NCBI GenBank assembly: GCA_947034895.1
Contig: OX344765.1
Location: forward strand, 40,305,001-40,369,000
From: Rhytidiadelphus loreus
Taxonomy: Eukaryota > Streptophyta > Bryopsida > Hypnales > Hylocomiaceae
Direction of reading: 5' to 3'
DNA: 64,000 bases
The notes under the pieces are model-generated. The model had not been told where the DNA came from and searched no databases. It worked only from the letters and a program-made list of their open reading frames with translations. This document shows positions 1 to 11,417 of this stretch, in pieces (the stretch's first letter is position 1; each line of letters opens with the position of its first letter). The position numbers and the translations under genes are program-made.

Positions 1-330
1 CACTAAATCTCAAAAGAATTTTTGGAGATGAAAGCTAGCTTGATTTTTCACATTAACTTAGTTCAAAGTGTTTTGGAAAAAGTTATTCTACAGTGCCTAA
101 ATGAGGTCTGAAATTCTACTTTAAACACATTTTCTGCTTTTGACTTAACTATGAGCGGTTGAGCTCCTATTAACCTTAACTATTTACATATCCCACATGG
201 GTTGTTTTACCTCCTACCATCTTATTTGTATAAAGAGCTTGTCTTCCTAATCTTTAGAAACCCCATAGCAAGTATTTTTGGAAGGTGGGTGCAAAATATT
301 TTGAATTTAATAAATATAGATTTGAAATTT
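1..330 (+). repeat. Partial copy of the 63-kb palindrome repeat
   Basis: Bases 10-130 match 62995-63120 (shared words such as GAGGTCTGAAATTCTACTTT against GAGGTCTGAAGTTCTACTTT). Bases 145-260 match 63525-63625, sharing ACATATCCCACATGGGTTG-like and CTCCTACC words and a TATA-like TATAAAG near 229 where the other copy has TATATAAGG. It looks like a single-arm version of that repeat, cut by the window edge. No protein-coding content was seen. Confidence 0.55.
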
Positions 331-776
331 GCTAGACGAGTTGCCAAGTGTTTTATTAATTAAACTTCTTAGATGATGAAAATTGCAATAATTACTTTTT
401 TATTGCCGAAGTTAAAAAATTAAATTTTATTCAATATTTGGCAGAGGCTGCCGAAACTGAAGACGTAATGTACCAAAAAGAGTGAACCAACCATTTGGCC
501 ATTAAGGTAGGTGGCTTGAATTGCAACCCGCTTCTTGGAACCATCCCTATAGGAGGCTCTGAAATGGACACTAAGTGGTTTAGAAATGGGTTCTTGATAA
601 TGTGAGAGTTTAATAAGGTTTGTTTGATGTTGGTTTATACTTCACATATGGTGTAATAAGAGCTAGGGTGGATTGATTTCGAACTAAGAGTGGATACAAG
701 ACAGGTGTCCACTTAATTTTTGCAAGAAACACATTTACGGCTGAACATCCTTTCACTAAAATGATTCTCAGTCACT
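331..776. other. Non-coding AT-rich stretch
   Basis: No open reading frame of note and no repeat that I could pair elsewhere in the window. Confidence 0.4.
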
Positions 777-1250
777 CATTAATTCTTGGATTGATATGAA
801 ATTTTAGCCATACAAACTAGACTAGTAGGTGCAACTTTTCCAACAAAAAATATTGAAAATGGACCTTCTATGAAGAAGTTATAAGCCGCCAAAGTTCACT
901 GTGATCAAAGAATGTCAGGATTTAGAGCTTCAAATTGCTCCCAAACATTCAAAACAACTTGAATTGACATGAAAATTTTACCACAATAACTAGACTTCAA
1001 GGGGAACATAACCCAACAATTTTTACTGAAAACAAACTTAGAATGAAGGAGATAGAAGCCCCCGAAGCTGCAGCCAGCAAATGCAATTTGGTGAACTCAA
1101 ATTGAACTTGTGAACTTCAATTGGTTCCCAAAAAATCAATATAACTCGGATTGATCTGAAAATTTTATCACACAAACTAGAAGAGAGAGCGCAAATTTTA
1201 CAACAAGTTTTATTGAATTGGAAAATTAGATGCAAAAGTTAGAGCACTTT
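777..1250. repeat. Degenerate tandem repeat, three units of about 175-185 bp
   Basis: Three diverged units begin near 777, 950 and 1136. Each opens with a TTGRATTGATMTGAAA-like word, followed by CACANAAACTAGA and then a CAACAANNTTTANTGAAAA-like word. The units are too diverged and interrupted to encode a repeat protein. Confidence 0.5.
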
Positions 1251-1477
1251 GAATTGGACTTGAAAATATGTGAAGACAATATTGGTTCTTTGGCTTCAGT
1301 TTAGTAAAGGTCACATTTAGGAACCTTAAGTATTATTTTTTCAATGCTTCACTGCTTGTTTTTGGTCACACCATATCTTTTTTCAGACCGCATGTGTTTT
1401 TTTGCAAGGCCTAGGATCACAAGTAGGTGTCTATGGCAGAATTCTTTGATAATTCATAAGTAATTCATAAATGATCA

Positions 1478-1620
1478 GAAAAATATGAAACCACTTGGGT
1501 TACATTCCGCATCAACTTCTCTTCAAGTGAAAAATAAGTGAAAATATTTTTAGGCATCTGAAAACCATCGAAAAGGCCCAACAGCCCTTAAAGTGACGGT
1601 TTATGAGCACACTACCTTAA
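1478..1620 (+). mobile_element. Fragment of a TA-flanked MITE family (right half)
   Basis: The stretch aligns with the inner and right parts of the element at 16684-16960 and with 58752-59019. All share AAAATATGAAACNACTTGGG and the right terminus TNNGAGCANACTACCTTA. The left terminus was not located, so this is either a truncated copy or one too diverged on that side to see. Confidence 0.45.
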
Positions 1621-1726
1621 TTAACAGCTCCCCTCCCTTCCAAAAAAACAAGAGTTGTTGATATTTTAGAAAAAGAAATTACAACCCACCCACCCCACAC
1701 AACCGTTGATCTCAAAAAAAAACTCT

Positions 1727-1812
1727 GATACGGATACAGATACGCACTTTGATATGGATACATATATGATACAAATATGATACGAATATGGATGCGTACT
1801 TGGTGTACAGAT
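1727..1812. repeat. Degenerate GATACR hexamer repeat
   Basis: A run of imperfect GATACA/GATACG/GATATG hexamers. A related AT-rich hexamer tract lies at 23590-23710. It is a simple-sequence repeat with no coding content. Confidence 0.6.
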
Positions 1813-2233
1813 ATCCCATAGTGATTGTGAGAAAGCCTAATTCTGAAAATTACAAAGAAGGGGAGGGGAGGGAGGAGGTTCAGGACAAAATTTTAATTTA
1901 AAATATTTTTGGGTGGGGGTGGGATAAATAAGAAGAAAAAAATTTATTAAAGGAGTTTTGAGCTTATTGTGACAGTTTGTCACAATGAGCTCAAAAGAGA
2001 CACTTGTATCTATAAGGTACTACATTATATATTTGTTGGATACCATATAAATAAACCATGAATTTCAAAGAGTCAATTATTGGTATCATACCCAGTAGGT
2101 GGGGTCAACATAAATCAATTTTAAAAGTGGATGCTAAATCTTTTGTAAATTTATTTTGGTAAGAAAAAAAAATATTATATAATGTTGACATGATATTGTT
2201 AGTCAAATTGTCAAAAAAACAAACTTGGAAGGC

Positions 2234-2465
2234 TTAATCCTTAAAAGACCTTTAGGGTCCCTCTATATGATCCATATTCAACCTTGTAATTTTTAAATTG
2301 TGGTTTAATATATGAATTTTGATGCATTGTTATTTACATATTGTCATGATCATTAATTTACTTTGTACTAAACAGTATTTGGTCAATCTTTTTTTGGATC
2401 AAATACCACCAAATTCATAATATATTATACATGCACAAAAAAAATTTAGGCCCTTTAAGGGTTAA
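2234..2465. mobile_element. Short TTAA-flanked MITE (224 bp between the TTAAs)
   Basis: TTAA at 2234-2237 is followed by TCCTTAAAAGACC. The far end reads GGCCCTTTAAGGG followed by TTAA at 2462-2465. Reversed, that end is CCCTTAAAGGGCC, so the termini form an inverted repeat of the kind seen in the larger TTAA-flanked elements at 9, 13, 17 and 48 kb. There is no open reading frame, so it is non-autonomous. The piggyBac- or Kolobok-like class is inferred from the TTAA target only. Confidence 0.6.
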
Positions 2466-4011
2466 GTTTTTGAAGGGCGATTTATCGCTCAAAAGCTAGA
2501 TGAGTTTCTTCGAGGGCTTATTTGACAATAGATTTTCTTCTTTTCAATGGATGAAATCTCTCCATTGCCTCAAAATCTATGGACAATATCATTCCATCGT
2601 GGATGAGTACATACATTTTCATCCAAGTTAATGGATGGGAACAACGTCAACCCTCCAAGTCCATCCATTGGAGATTGATTCCTACCTTGCCCCAAAACAG
2701 AGTTGTGGTGAATTGACCCCCTTCCTTGTCCCTCCAAAGTCATTCCATAAGTGCATGTAAAAATAAGAGGACCCCCTATTTTGTGCTTGATAAATTTATC
2801 TACGACACCACTTCTAGATAATTTGGGACCTCCGATTGCAAATATGAATTCAAAATGTGCAAATTTTATCATGCATGAAAAATCAAATAATAATTCGGTG
2901 TTTTCCCTCGGGAACGAGTGAGGGGGGCAGTTCAAAAATAATGCAACTGGTGGACATCAAACATCCAAGGCAAGTATCCTAGACCCTTCACTTGTGCCAA
3001 AGTCGAGGAATGACTAACTTATAACTGTCAGTCTGCATCACTCACTTACCAGTAACTAACTATAGTTTCTTCTATTAACCATTGTAGGAGTAAACTGAAG
3101 CCAGGACATGGATATGGATACAAAGATCCAGTCTAAGCTTATATTTGCATGCACATTAATGGAATGTTTGAATATGTTTTCAATGATCAAGCATTGGACA
3201 ACAACTCACTAACTTATAGATCACTGCCACTCATTCACTGGGAAGCTCCCCCGCCCACGGCATTCTCCCATGGCCGGCAAGAAAAAAGGGGTCTACCCCG
3301 GACCCGGTTAGGAACAAAAGGAGACTGGTCACGGCACAATTCTCTCTCCAAACACTAGGAGAGCATCTTCATCACACTTGTTGACTCATACTAGATCTTG
3401 TCGGTTTGTTGATTTGTGGGCCATTTCTTATATTTTTTTTTAATCAATTGGCATTTTGTTTGGCTCCTAACTTTGACAAGTCATTAATGCATGATATTGT
3501 CTTGTTTTGGTGTGTTTGCTTCTCCAGGAATGAAGGTTGGTTGCCATCAAAGGCCCGAAATCTCTAGCCAATGGAAGGGGCTAGAAGGTCCATTAGAGGA
3601 ACGAGAGCTCTCTATTAAGTTGGATAGAAGCTAGAACTTGTAGCTACAAAAGCGGAGGCAGACATGTGGCATGCACAACTCTCCATCAAAGTGCTCTCTC
3701 AGTGGATGTTGACACCTCTTTTGTCATTTTCTTGTAAATGGGAGGGTTAAGCCCCCTCTCTAGGTTTGTTTTCCCTGATACATAGGTTGGAGTCTAGAAG
3801 TCCAGCTAGAGGTCTCGGATCAACTATAGAAGCAATGGAACTTTGGTTGGAGGTCTGGAAATCGGAAGTTTGGAGTTGTAGGGCTTGGGACACTCCATTT
3901 TCCCATTCATATTTTTGGGGAATGGTTGGCGATGCTATCACCCTTAGAATAACATTGTTTAGTTTTGAAGTAGGGGTCCCTCTTGCATCCTTGAAAAGTG
4001 GATCTATAAGC
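2466..4011. other. Intergenic; no gene recognised
   Basis: Short open frames on both strands (for example 3149-3358 and 3747-4037) overlap one another and show no family motif. A short GC-rich patch at 3235-3340 stands out from its surroundings but could not be identified. Confidence 0.4.
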
Positions 4012-4372
4012 TTATAGCATCTCCACTCTTCCCCCAAAAAATGAGCACATGAAAAGACCTATCGCAATCTCCAAAAATGAAGAAGTAGCTGGTGTGAGAG
4101 TACTTCCCTAGTCATATCTACACTTTGTTCTCAAGCTCTAGATTTTAATTATTTTTTTGACAATTTGGCACTCTTCACTTCCAAATCAAACATTCTCTAG
4201 CAATAATCTTTGTAATTGGGCTTTGGAAGATGGCAACCAAACTATTTTTTTCTCCGTGGCTAGGGTGACAAGGTCTCATGCAATGTTTGCTGTGGGGGAC
4301 GAGAATCTAGCCAAGCTCAACATACCTTGGGTTGGGACCATTTCCTAAGCAAGAGTGGAAATGCTCTTATAG
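4012..4372. mobile_element. MITE with AGCATCTCCACTCTT terminal inverted repeats
   Basis: The left end reads TTATAGCATCTCCACTCTTC. The right end, read in reverse complement, is ATAAGAGCATTTCCACTCTT. The roughly 20-base inverted termini bracket about 360 bp with no long open frame. GAGCATCTCCA-like termini occur in several plant MITE families, so a PIF/Harbinger- or hAT-type MITE is possible; the target duplication was not resolved. Confidence 0.5.
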
Positions 4373-4389
4373 TGAACAAAATTGTCTTA

Positions 4390-4560
4390 TTGATGGCTCC
4401 TTAGCAAATCTCAATCCTTGAATTAAGTGATAAGAATTGAACCTCCCATCCAGGTATCTAGCAAAGCATAATACTTTCCTAGCATGGAGAGGACCATTGC
4501 CTAGTTCTACATTGTTATGTAATAAGTTCACAACGGGGCATAGTCAAAATGAGTTTAAAA
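4390..4560. repeat. Interspersed repeat shared with 59620-59760
   Basis: Both regions share, in the same order, GGCTCCTTAG, AATCCTTGAAT, GCATAATACYTTCC, AGCATG and AGAGGACCATTGC, then a TGTTATGTA word. On the - strand each copy holds a short related open frame that is broken differently in the two copies. It is probably an old retroelement or captured gene fragment; no protein family could be named. Confidence 0.5.
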
Positions 4561-7500
4561 TGACGATTTTTCCTGGTTCCAAAATCCTCATTGTTTTGAC
4601 TTTGAATGCAGGCCTTAACACATTGAGAAGATAAAGAGGGTTGGCAAGGGTTGGCATGTTGTAGCTTGTGAACTTGATGGCATTATTTGAATACTTAACT
4701 CAAAAATTTACTAATTTCAGTATCAAATGATTCTGTCAACCCCACAATTTACAATCTATCACCTAACATTTGACAACAAACTCAGGGGGCATTTTGAGGG
4801 GCCAAGACAGAAAATTCGATGAAAATGGTAAGATTTGGGTACAAAAGTGTTCACCTTGACGTAGACTATAAAAAGGGCATTTGAGGTCGTAGGAAAGCTA
4901 CCTAAAATTTGGATTTTGGAATCTTTCTCAACCCTTTTAGTATGAAAAAAGAACATGGGCTTATAGTTATCCACAGTGAAGTAAATTGTTTTTTTTTCAA
5001 GAACTAACCATGTAGATGTTTAAAGAGCTTGCTTATTAGTGTATATTCTAATTTTAGTGTGAAACCATTTAGGGATTAAGAGATCATAACAAGAGAAATG
5101 TAATTATCCTATCTTTAGTATGTTGGCCCTCCCCACAATCTTTGAGAAATTTGCATATAAGAGTTTTGTGGGATTGGAGGTAATAAGAACAACTAGAAAT
5201 TGTGTTAGTATAATAAAATGCACTTCCAAAAACCTTAAGTTCAAATGAAGAGCTATCAAACTCATTACACAATCCACCTTGCAATTGTTGAAATTCAATT
5301 TTTTATAAGTAAAAATTGCAAATACCTCCAAATCAACACTTGCATATTTAAATTTTCAATGGTGAAAATCATGAAAATACTTTACTCTTTCCATTGGTAA
5401 CATTTTCAAAGCACATGGATACATACATTTTATTAGATCTCAAATCAAGTGAAATTGGCAAACTTTGCTCAAAGCCAAGAAATGTTGTAAAATTGACAAG
5501 CTTTACTCTTCAATAATGGTACATATATGCATTTGAGGAACTTTTAAAATCAAAAATTAATATTTTTTTAGTGAAGAATGAAAGCTTCCAATAGTTAATC
5601 TTCAAAACTACCCGTAAATTTTTTTTAAATGTTCAAATGAATTTAATAGTTCACACTAAAATGAGATTGAAATTTCAAATTGACCATATATAGTTGGTTG
5701 GGTAGTTAGGGATTAAATGGGCATCATGTAGCTCATTCTAATGATTGACTAGTGAGCCATGTGCCATTGCCACAATCAAAACAATAGTAAAAGTAATTTT
5801 CTATTTTTTTAACTCATGAAAACTTTCAAATTCACTATCTTTTATATTGTGAGTAAAAACACCACAAAACAAAGCATTTGCACGCTTCTTGTTGAGGGCT
5901 TTCCGATGATACAAAAAATGCATTTAGGGGACATACAGTCTTGGAGATCTCAATGTAATAAACTAAACAAACACCCTAATTTAAGTTATGGATCAATGAT
6001 GAGCTACTGACTTCCTTGAGGACATGTGTAAGTTCAAAGTCTCTATTCAAAAAATAATATCAAATTTTCTAATGCAAAAAATACAAGTTAGTTAAAGTGA
6101 TTTAAAATGCAAGACTCAAAATGCAAGACTCAGATTGATAGATGAATCTTATGAAGACAAAGATAATGATACCCAAAGAAGTGCACATATAATTGAGTAC
6201 TAGAGGAGATTTCTTGAAGATTCTTTGAAAAACTAGCTTTTCAAGTTGAATCTATTGTTTAAGGATTAAAAATAACTACCATGATGATGTTTATCTATAA
6301 GAGTAGTTTGCATTGCCGACACTTTTGAAGTTTCAAATCAATGTAAAATCCCAACTTTGTTGGATGGTAAGGTAACTACACCTAAATGAATATTATGAGA
6401 CCCATGGCATCATGGATATAATATGCAATAGTCAAACAATGAAGAAATTTGAAGCATTGGCAAAGATTTGGAAACTACAATGCAAGTAAGCATAGTCGTG
6501 TAGATTTTGAAGGCTTAATGGGTAAGGTATATGTTTTTCAAGGTGCAAATTGTACAAGGTTACATATGTATTTTAGGTCATTGGGTGGATTCAACATATG
6601 ATAGATATTATATCTTTATTATTGTCTTTTAGTATTTATCATTTGGGATAAAGTACTATTGCATTGAAGTTATACTTTTCAACTTTTAAGGTACTATTTT
6701 AATATATCAAAATATGTATTTCGAGATGGAATATAACTTGTACTCAAGTATAGAAGACAATAAATATAATCCAACTTTTTTAAATAACTATAAGACCCCT
6801 TCCAACAATACGATAAAACATTAGAAACCATCTAGACCAAGTAATCTTGTCTCATTAGCCATTTTGAGGGTTGATGATTTCAAAAGTACTCGAGAAGTGA
6901 TCAACCCAACTTCATGCAAAAAATGCTTTCACCTAAGCAATCGTGTCATTTATAATCAAAATGACAAAACTTCTTATCCCATGGATTGTTTGAACAAGTG
7001 TAAAGTCAAATGAATGCATAATTAAGTGGCACACTTTAGTATATCCTTTCCATTGCAAGACAAATTACAAACAATTGATAAAATATATTATCATAAATAT
7101 TGAATATAGATCCATTTTAGAAACAATAATCCTTGGATGATTGAGGTTAAAATAACATTAGGATTCTCCATCACAACAAAATGGGGATAATTTAGACTAT
7201 GAAGAATCCCAAAGCATCACTTCAACAATAGTTCGACATTTCTATATTTCATAATCAACACATGCATGTTGTCCAAAACAAATTTAGAAAATATACATTA
7301 CTAAAATTTTGATCCTTCGTAATTTTTCCACGTAGCATTCAAATAATATATTCTTCATTATACTAGGCATAACATTATTTAAGAAAAGAAAAAGTCTCCC
7401 TTTCAAAACAACTGGAAGTAAAATATTCTCCAATTTTCAAAGGTTGAAAATTAATGTACCCCTTCAAGACAGGGTGTACTTTGAGCAAAAATTGTCTAAA

Positions 7501-8100
7501 ATTATCACTTTTAGGGTAATGAGGAAAAAGAAAAAGAAAAATTGTTTTTGAAATTCAATAGTACAAAATTGAGCAAGAACATTAGAGAATGAAATATATG
7601 ATAAGCATCTCTAGTGAACTAAAGTTACAGATGATCTTCTTTGTCAATTATTGCCTTCATGTTAGTGAATAACATTAATTCTAAGGATACCATGCTTCCA
7701 TTGTTGAATAATAATATAAACCCTCTTTTTCATTTTCCAACTATAACACACCAAAATTTAACAAAATTTCTCAATCACCCAATTTCAATATCTACTAAAC
7801 CTTTCTATTTGTATCAGTCACCCCACCTGTTACCACAACCTTAGCCACACTGAAAGTTCATTTTTTATGGGAATGTCTTCGTTCTACTTGCAAATGACTT
7901 CTCTCAAAACCTTTTCAATTCTCTGAAAAAAATATGTGAGTTGACAAATAGCTTCTCTGGGGTGTACTTAGATAGCAAATATGGGTGGTAATAGCTTGAT
8001 CTACCTTATGATTGACAACAAATTAAAGTCGTGATTTTTTTTTCGTTTAGTGGAAGTAAGCTTATCTCCATATCTTCGCAGCATGCCATTGCACATCTCC
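4561..8100. other. Long AT-rich stretch without recognisable genes
   Basis: Only short overlapping open frames are present, none with a recognisable domain. A small tandem duplication (AAATGCAAGACTC twice) occurs near 6105-6130. No termini of the mobile families described elsewhere were found here. Confidence 0.4.
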
Positions 8101-8290
8101 CAAACTTTCTATTTCAGTTCATATATCCATCTAAGACACCCGCCGCAGACAACCCGGCTGCAGTGGAGGACGACAAGGGACTGATGACGGAGGTTTTCAT
8201 TGAAAACCCCATGTCAGGCCCCCGTGATATTTCAATTCATCATTGGGAACAAGTACTATGATGACAGCTATAAATATTGTGAGTTTTATT
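8101..8290 (+). other. GC-richer patch, possible gene relic
   Basis: The base composition shifts abruptly (CACCCGCCGCAGACAACCC and following). Open frames run through it in two + frames, ending at 8261 and 8382. No family could be named. A captured or decayed exon would explain the composition, but this is inference. Confidence 0.25.
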
Positions 8291-8903
8291 CACCAAATAC
8301 ATCGCATTTTCGTCGCACTGTTGGGTGGGTTGTACTTACACGTAGTTTGCTTATGCATTGTCCTTTGTTTACTTCATTATAAAGTAATGAATTTAACACT
8401 AAGGTAGAACTGCCCATTATCACACAGATTTGGTATCTATGTACTTTGGAGATGCTATTTGTCAGCTTCCATATTTTGGAGAGATAGGAAAGTTGAAGAG
8501 AAGTCAATTGCCAAAAGAATGAAGACATTCTTAGAAGGAATGAATTTTCTGTGATTTTTCAAAACTGAAATGTTGAATTCTGAGTAGATCCTTGTTGAAG
8601 CATGAACAGACTCTTGGGTTGATGTGTCTGCTCTTCAAACGCCATTGCCATTGTGATAAAGGGTTGTAAAGATTGTGGTAATAGATGGACCATTGATGTA
8701 ATTGGGAGGATCTTGTACGTGATGGAATTGGGTGGATGGTGGTATTAAGTAGATTTACCTTAATATTGATCATACAAGCCTTGTGGTGCTATGTACATGC
8801 CAAAAAAAATTGATTTTTAAACATTGATAAATATTTTTGAGAAAAAATGCAAGTGATAAAGTAATTTTTAGATATGGAATTAATTAGATATAAATTCAGT
8901 TAA

Positions 8904-10626
8904 TACCGTGCAATCCACAAATCCCCATAGGGGACACAATGGATTTGGGGCAAGCTTGTGTAACCTAAGATTCTAAGGTGATTTTTTGAAAAAATAATGA
9001 GATAAAAAAATACATTAGCTTTTATGGAATATAATTTTTATTTCAATTGGTGCTAGGGAGCAAAAAATATGTCACAATAAGCTCAAAATGGAAGAGATTG
9101 GGCATCAAAAATTTGAAATTAATTCTTTTTTAAATTCTCAAAGATTATATTTTGTTCTATATTACGGAAAGCTTTGATTCATTCCATTTGGATTAGTGAT
9201 GTGAAATTTATAGAGCTTCTTGTTTTGTGGGCAATCATAGAAACTTCTTGAGAAAACAACATATTTTATTCATTTTTAAACTCAATTTTGCAATTTCCAA
9301 TAAATAAAAAGTTCTACAAGGTTAACCCCTTAAGGCCTAACAATTTTTTGACAATCGAGTTTTTTAATGAATTCTTCCATTTTGAATTTCTTTTGCACAT
9401 AGATGTCCTTGAATTTTTTTAATTTTAAGATACAAAAATAAAGACTACTTTGTCTAATATGCACAAAATTAATTGTGGAATATATTAATTGTTGGATTTT
9501 AGATAATAACAAATTTGGATGATCAAATTTATAGGCAAAAAAATGCAATTTGGGGTGAAGAAAAATTATTAGAAGATGAATAATTATTTTTTAACACATA
9601 CACCCCAACAAATTGTATTGGAATCTAAGGTAAATGTAGTAGTTTTTTATTTTTTTAAATGAAAAACAAAAAAACTCTCTCCAATGTGTATACATATTCA
9701 AACTGAAATAATAGAAAGTCAAACTATCCAAATTTAGATCCTACAAAAAATTTAAAAAATTATGAATGCATCAATTTTTGAAATTTAATCATTTTCATTA
9801 TTAGCATATTTTTGAAATATTTAAAAAAAATTGGAATCATTCTAATTATTTTGTATTCTTAATCACACTAGATTAAACCTTTTGTTTCTAAAATTGCAAA
9901 TTTGAAAAAAATTCTCCAAACTTAGTTTGTTTACACTCAAAGAAAAGACTATAAATGTCCAAGAGAATGTTTTTTTCACATCCCTACTATTCCTTTCATT
10001 GGAAAAAAATCTCCTTTTTTCTATTAGACTACATTTTCTAAATAAATTCTTAAATATTTCACACATTGAAATTTTGAAAATAAAAAAATGCAACAAGTAT
10101 GTCAACTTGCTATTCTACAATAATCTACTTTACAAAATATTGAGATTTGTTTCACCCTACTAAGAATTTTCCATTAAAAATTTAAAGAGGACACATTGTG
10201 TCTTCTTAGTCCTTGAGGGGTTAAGTGTGCTTGTTAGAACAATCTCACCATGGGGGATTAGTGTGTTTCAATTCCATTTTAAAGCTATTGACAATGTAGT
10301 TTTTTTTCAACTTTTTTTCCCCAAACTTTCACTGCAAATCTTCAACATGAAAATTTTTAATAACAAAATGTTTAGTACAAACATTTAAGTTGAGAAGATT
10401 CAAAATCAAATAATCTAGTCACAAAATGTACTCAAAAACTTGTTTTTCACTTTAAGCACAAATATCTTACAATCTATTTGGTGAAAGTTTTTTAAACTTC
10501 TTCCACATATTCTTATACTAGTCTTGTGCAATATGGGAAAAAAATTGTAATTATTTTTATTCTTTGTGATAGAATTGATAGTTTTGAATGTTTGTTGATG
10601 AAAAAAAGGCCTTGGGACTTTAGGGG
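8904..10626 (+). mobile_element. TTAA-flanked element, family A, interrupted by a nested element
   Basis: TTAA at 8900-8903 precedes a decayed left terminus. The internal words CCCCATAGGGGACA and ATGGATTTGGGGCAAG match the family copies at 13725 and 48502. The right end is CCTTGGGACTTTAGGGG followed by TTAA at 10627-10630. Bases 9326-10220 plus one TTAA are a later insertion; without them the element is about 820 bp and lines up with 13725-14649. There is no transposase, so it is non-autonomous. Confidence 0.7.
9326..10220 (+). mobile_element. TTAA-flanked element, family B (895 bp), nested in family A
   Basis: It starts CCCCTTAAGGCC directly after TTAA (9322-9325) and ends TCCTTGAGGGG directly before TTAA (10221-10224). 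The host sequence continues on both sides as AAGG-TTAA-GTG, and the intact homologous site at 14157-14160 reads AAGG-TTAA-GTT. This shows a 4-bp TTAA target duplication. A full-length relative lies at 60347-61230. Short open frames inside show no transposase motif. Confidence 0.8.
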
Positions 10627-10862
10627 TTAAAGGTGAAGGTTGTAGAAGGCTTTAAGTGTAATCTAGGCAAATTCCAAACCCATTTGATACACAATAATTA
10701 AAAAATATTCATAGTATTAGAATGTAGTCCAATCAAGGGGGGAGATTGAAAGAAACTTTACAAAAATCATTTGCTTGATATGCAACTACCACCTCCACAT
10801 TGTTGTAAATAGGTGTACATAGGATCATTCATTATCCAAAATCACCCCCAACTCCACTTTAA

Positions 10863-11413
10863 CCCCTAAAGTTCCTTTGGTCAAAATTTTTAAAAATTCT
10901 CTTGAAATTGCTTAGAAATAGCATCTTCTAAAAGTAATATGAAAATTGAAATTTATCCACTTTTTAGAATTTGTAACTATATAATCTTGTTTTTGACTAG
11001 TACAAGGGTCTTGCATTAAAAACTTGGGGTCTAAAAGTAATGCATGTATGAGAACAACCAAGCAAAGAGAACACAATGATTTTTTCAAGGTTGCCCAAGC
11101 TTTTGACAATGGCACATTGTTGAGTTGGTGAACCCCATAACTCAAATTCTACCTTTGCAAAAAGATCTAAAGACTTCAAATTTGAATCTTCATAACAAAA
11201 TTATAATGTTTTGTTCTACTTGCCCGTATTGAAGGTCAAAAAAATTAAAATATAACCAATAGTTGTACTTTTGTAAAAATTAGATTCCCTAAAGGTTGTT
11301 TTGATTTTCCAATCTCAAAAAGAAATGAGAGAAAAAAGACAAAATCTTCATACTTCACTTTGGATGTTCAAAACACCCCCCAAACCATTGTGGATTTAAA
11401 AGAGTTTTAGGGA
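10863..11413. mobile_element. TTAA-flanked MITE (551 bp)
   Basis: CCCCTAAAGTTCC begins right after TTAA (10859-10862). The right end, AGAGTTTTAGGGA, precedes TTAA (11414-11417) and reverses to TCCCTAAAACTCT. These termini match the TTAA group, but the interior does not obviously match families A or B. No coding capacity was recognised. Confidence 0.55.
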
Positions 11414-11417
11414 TTAA

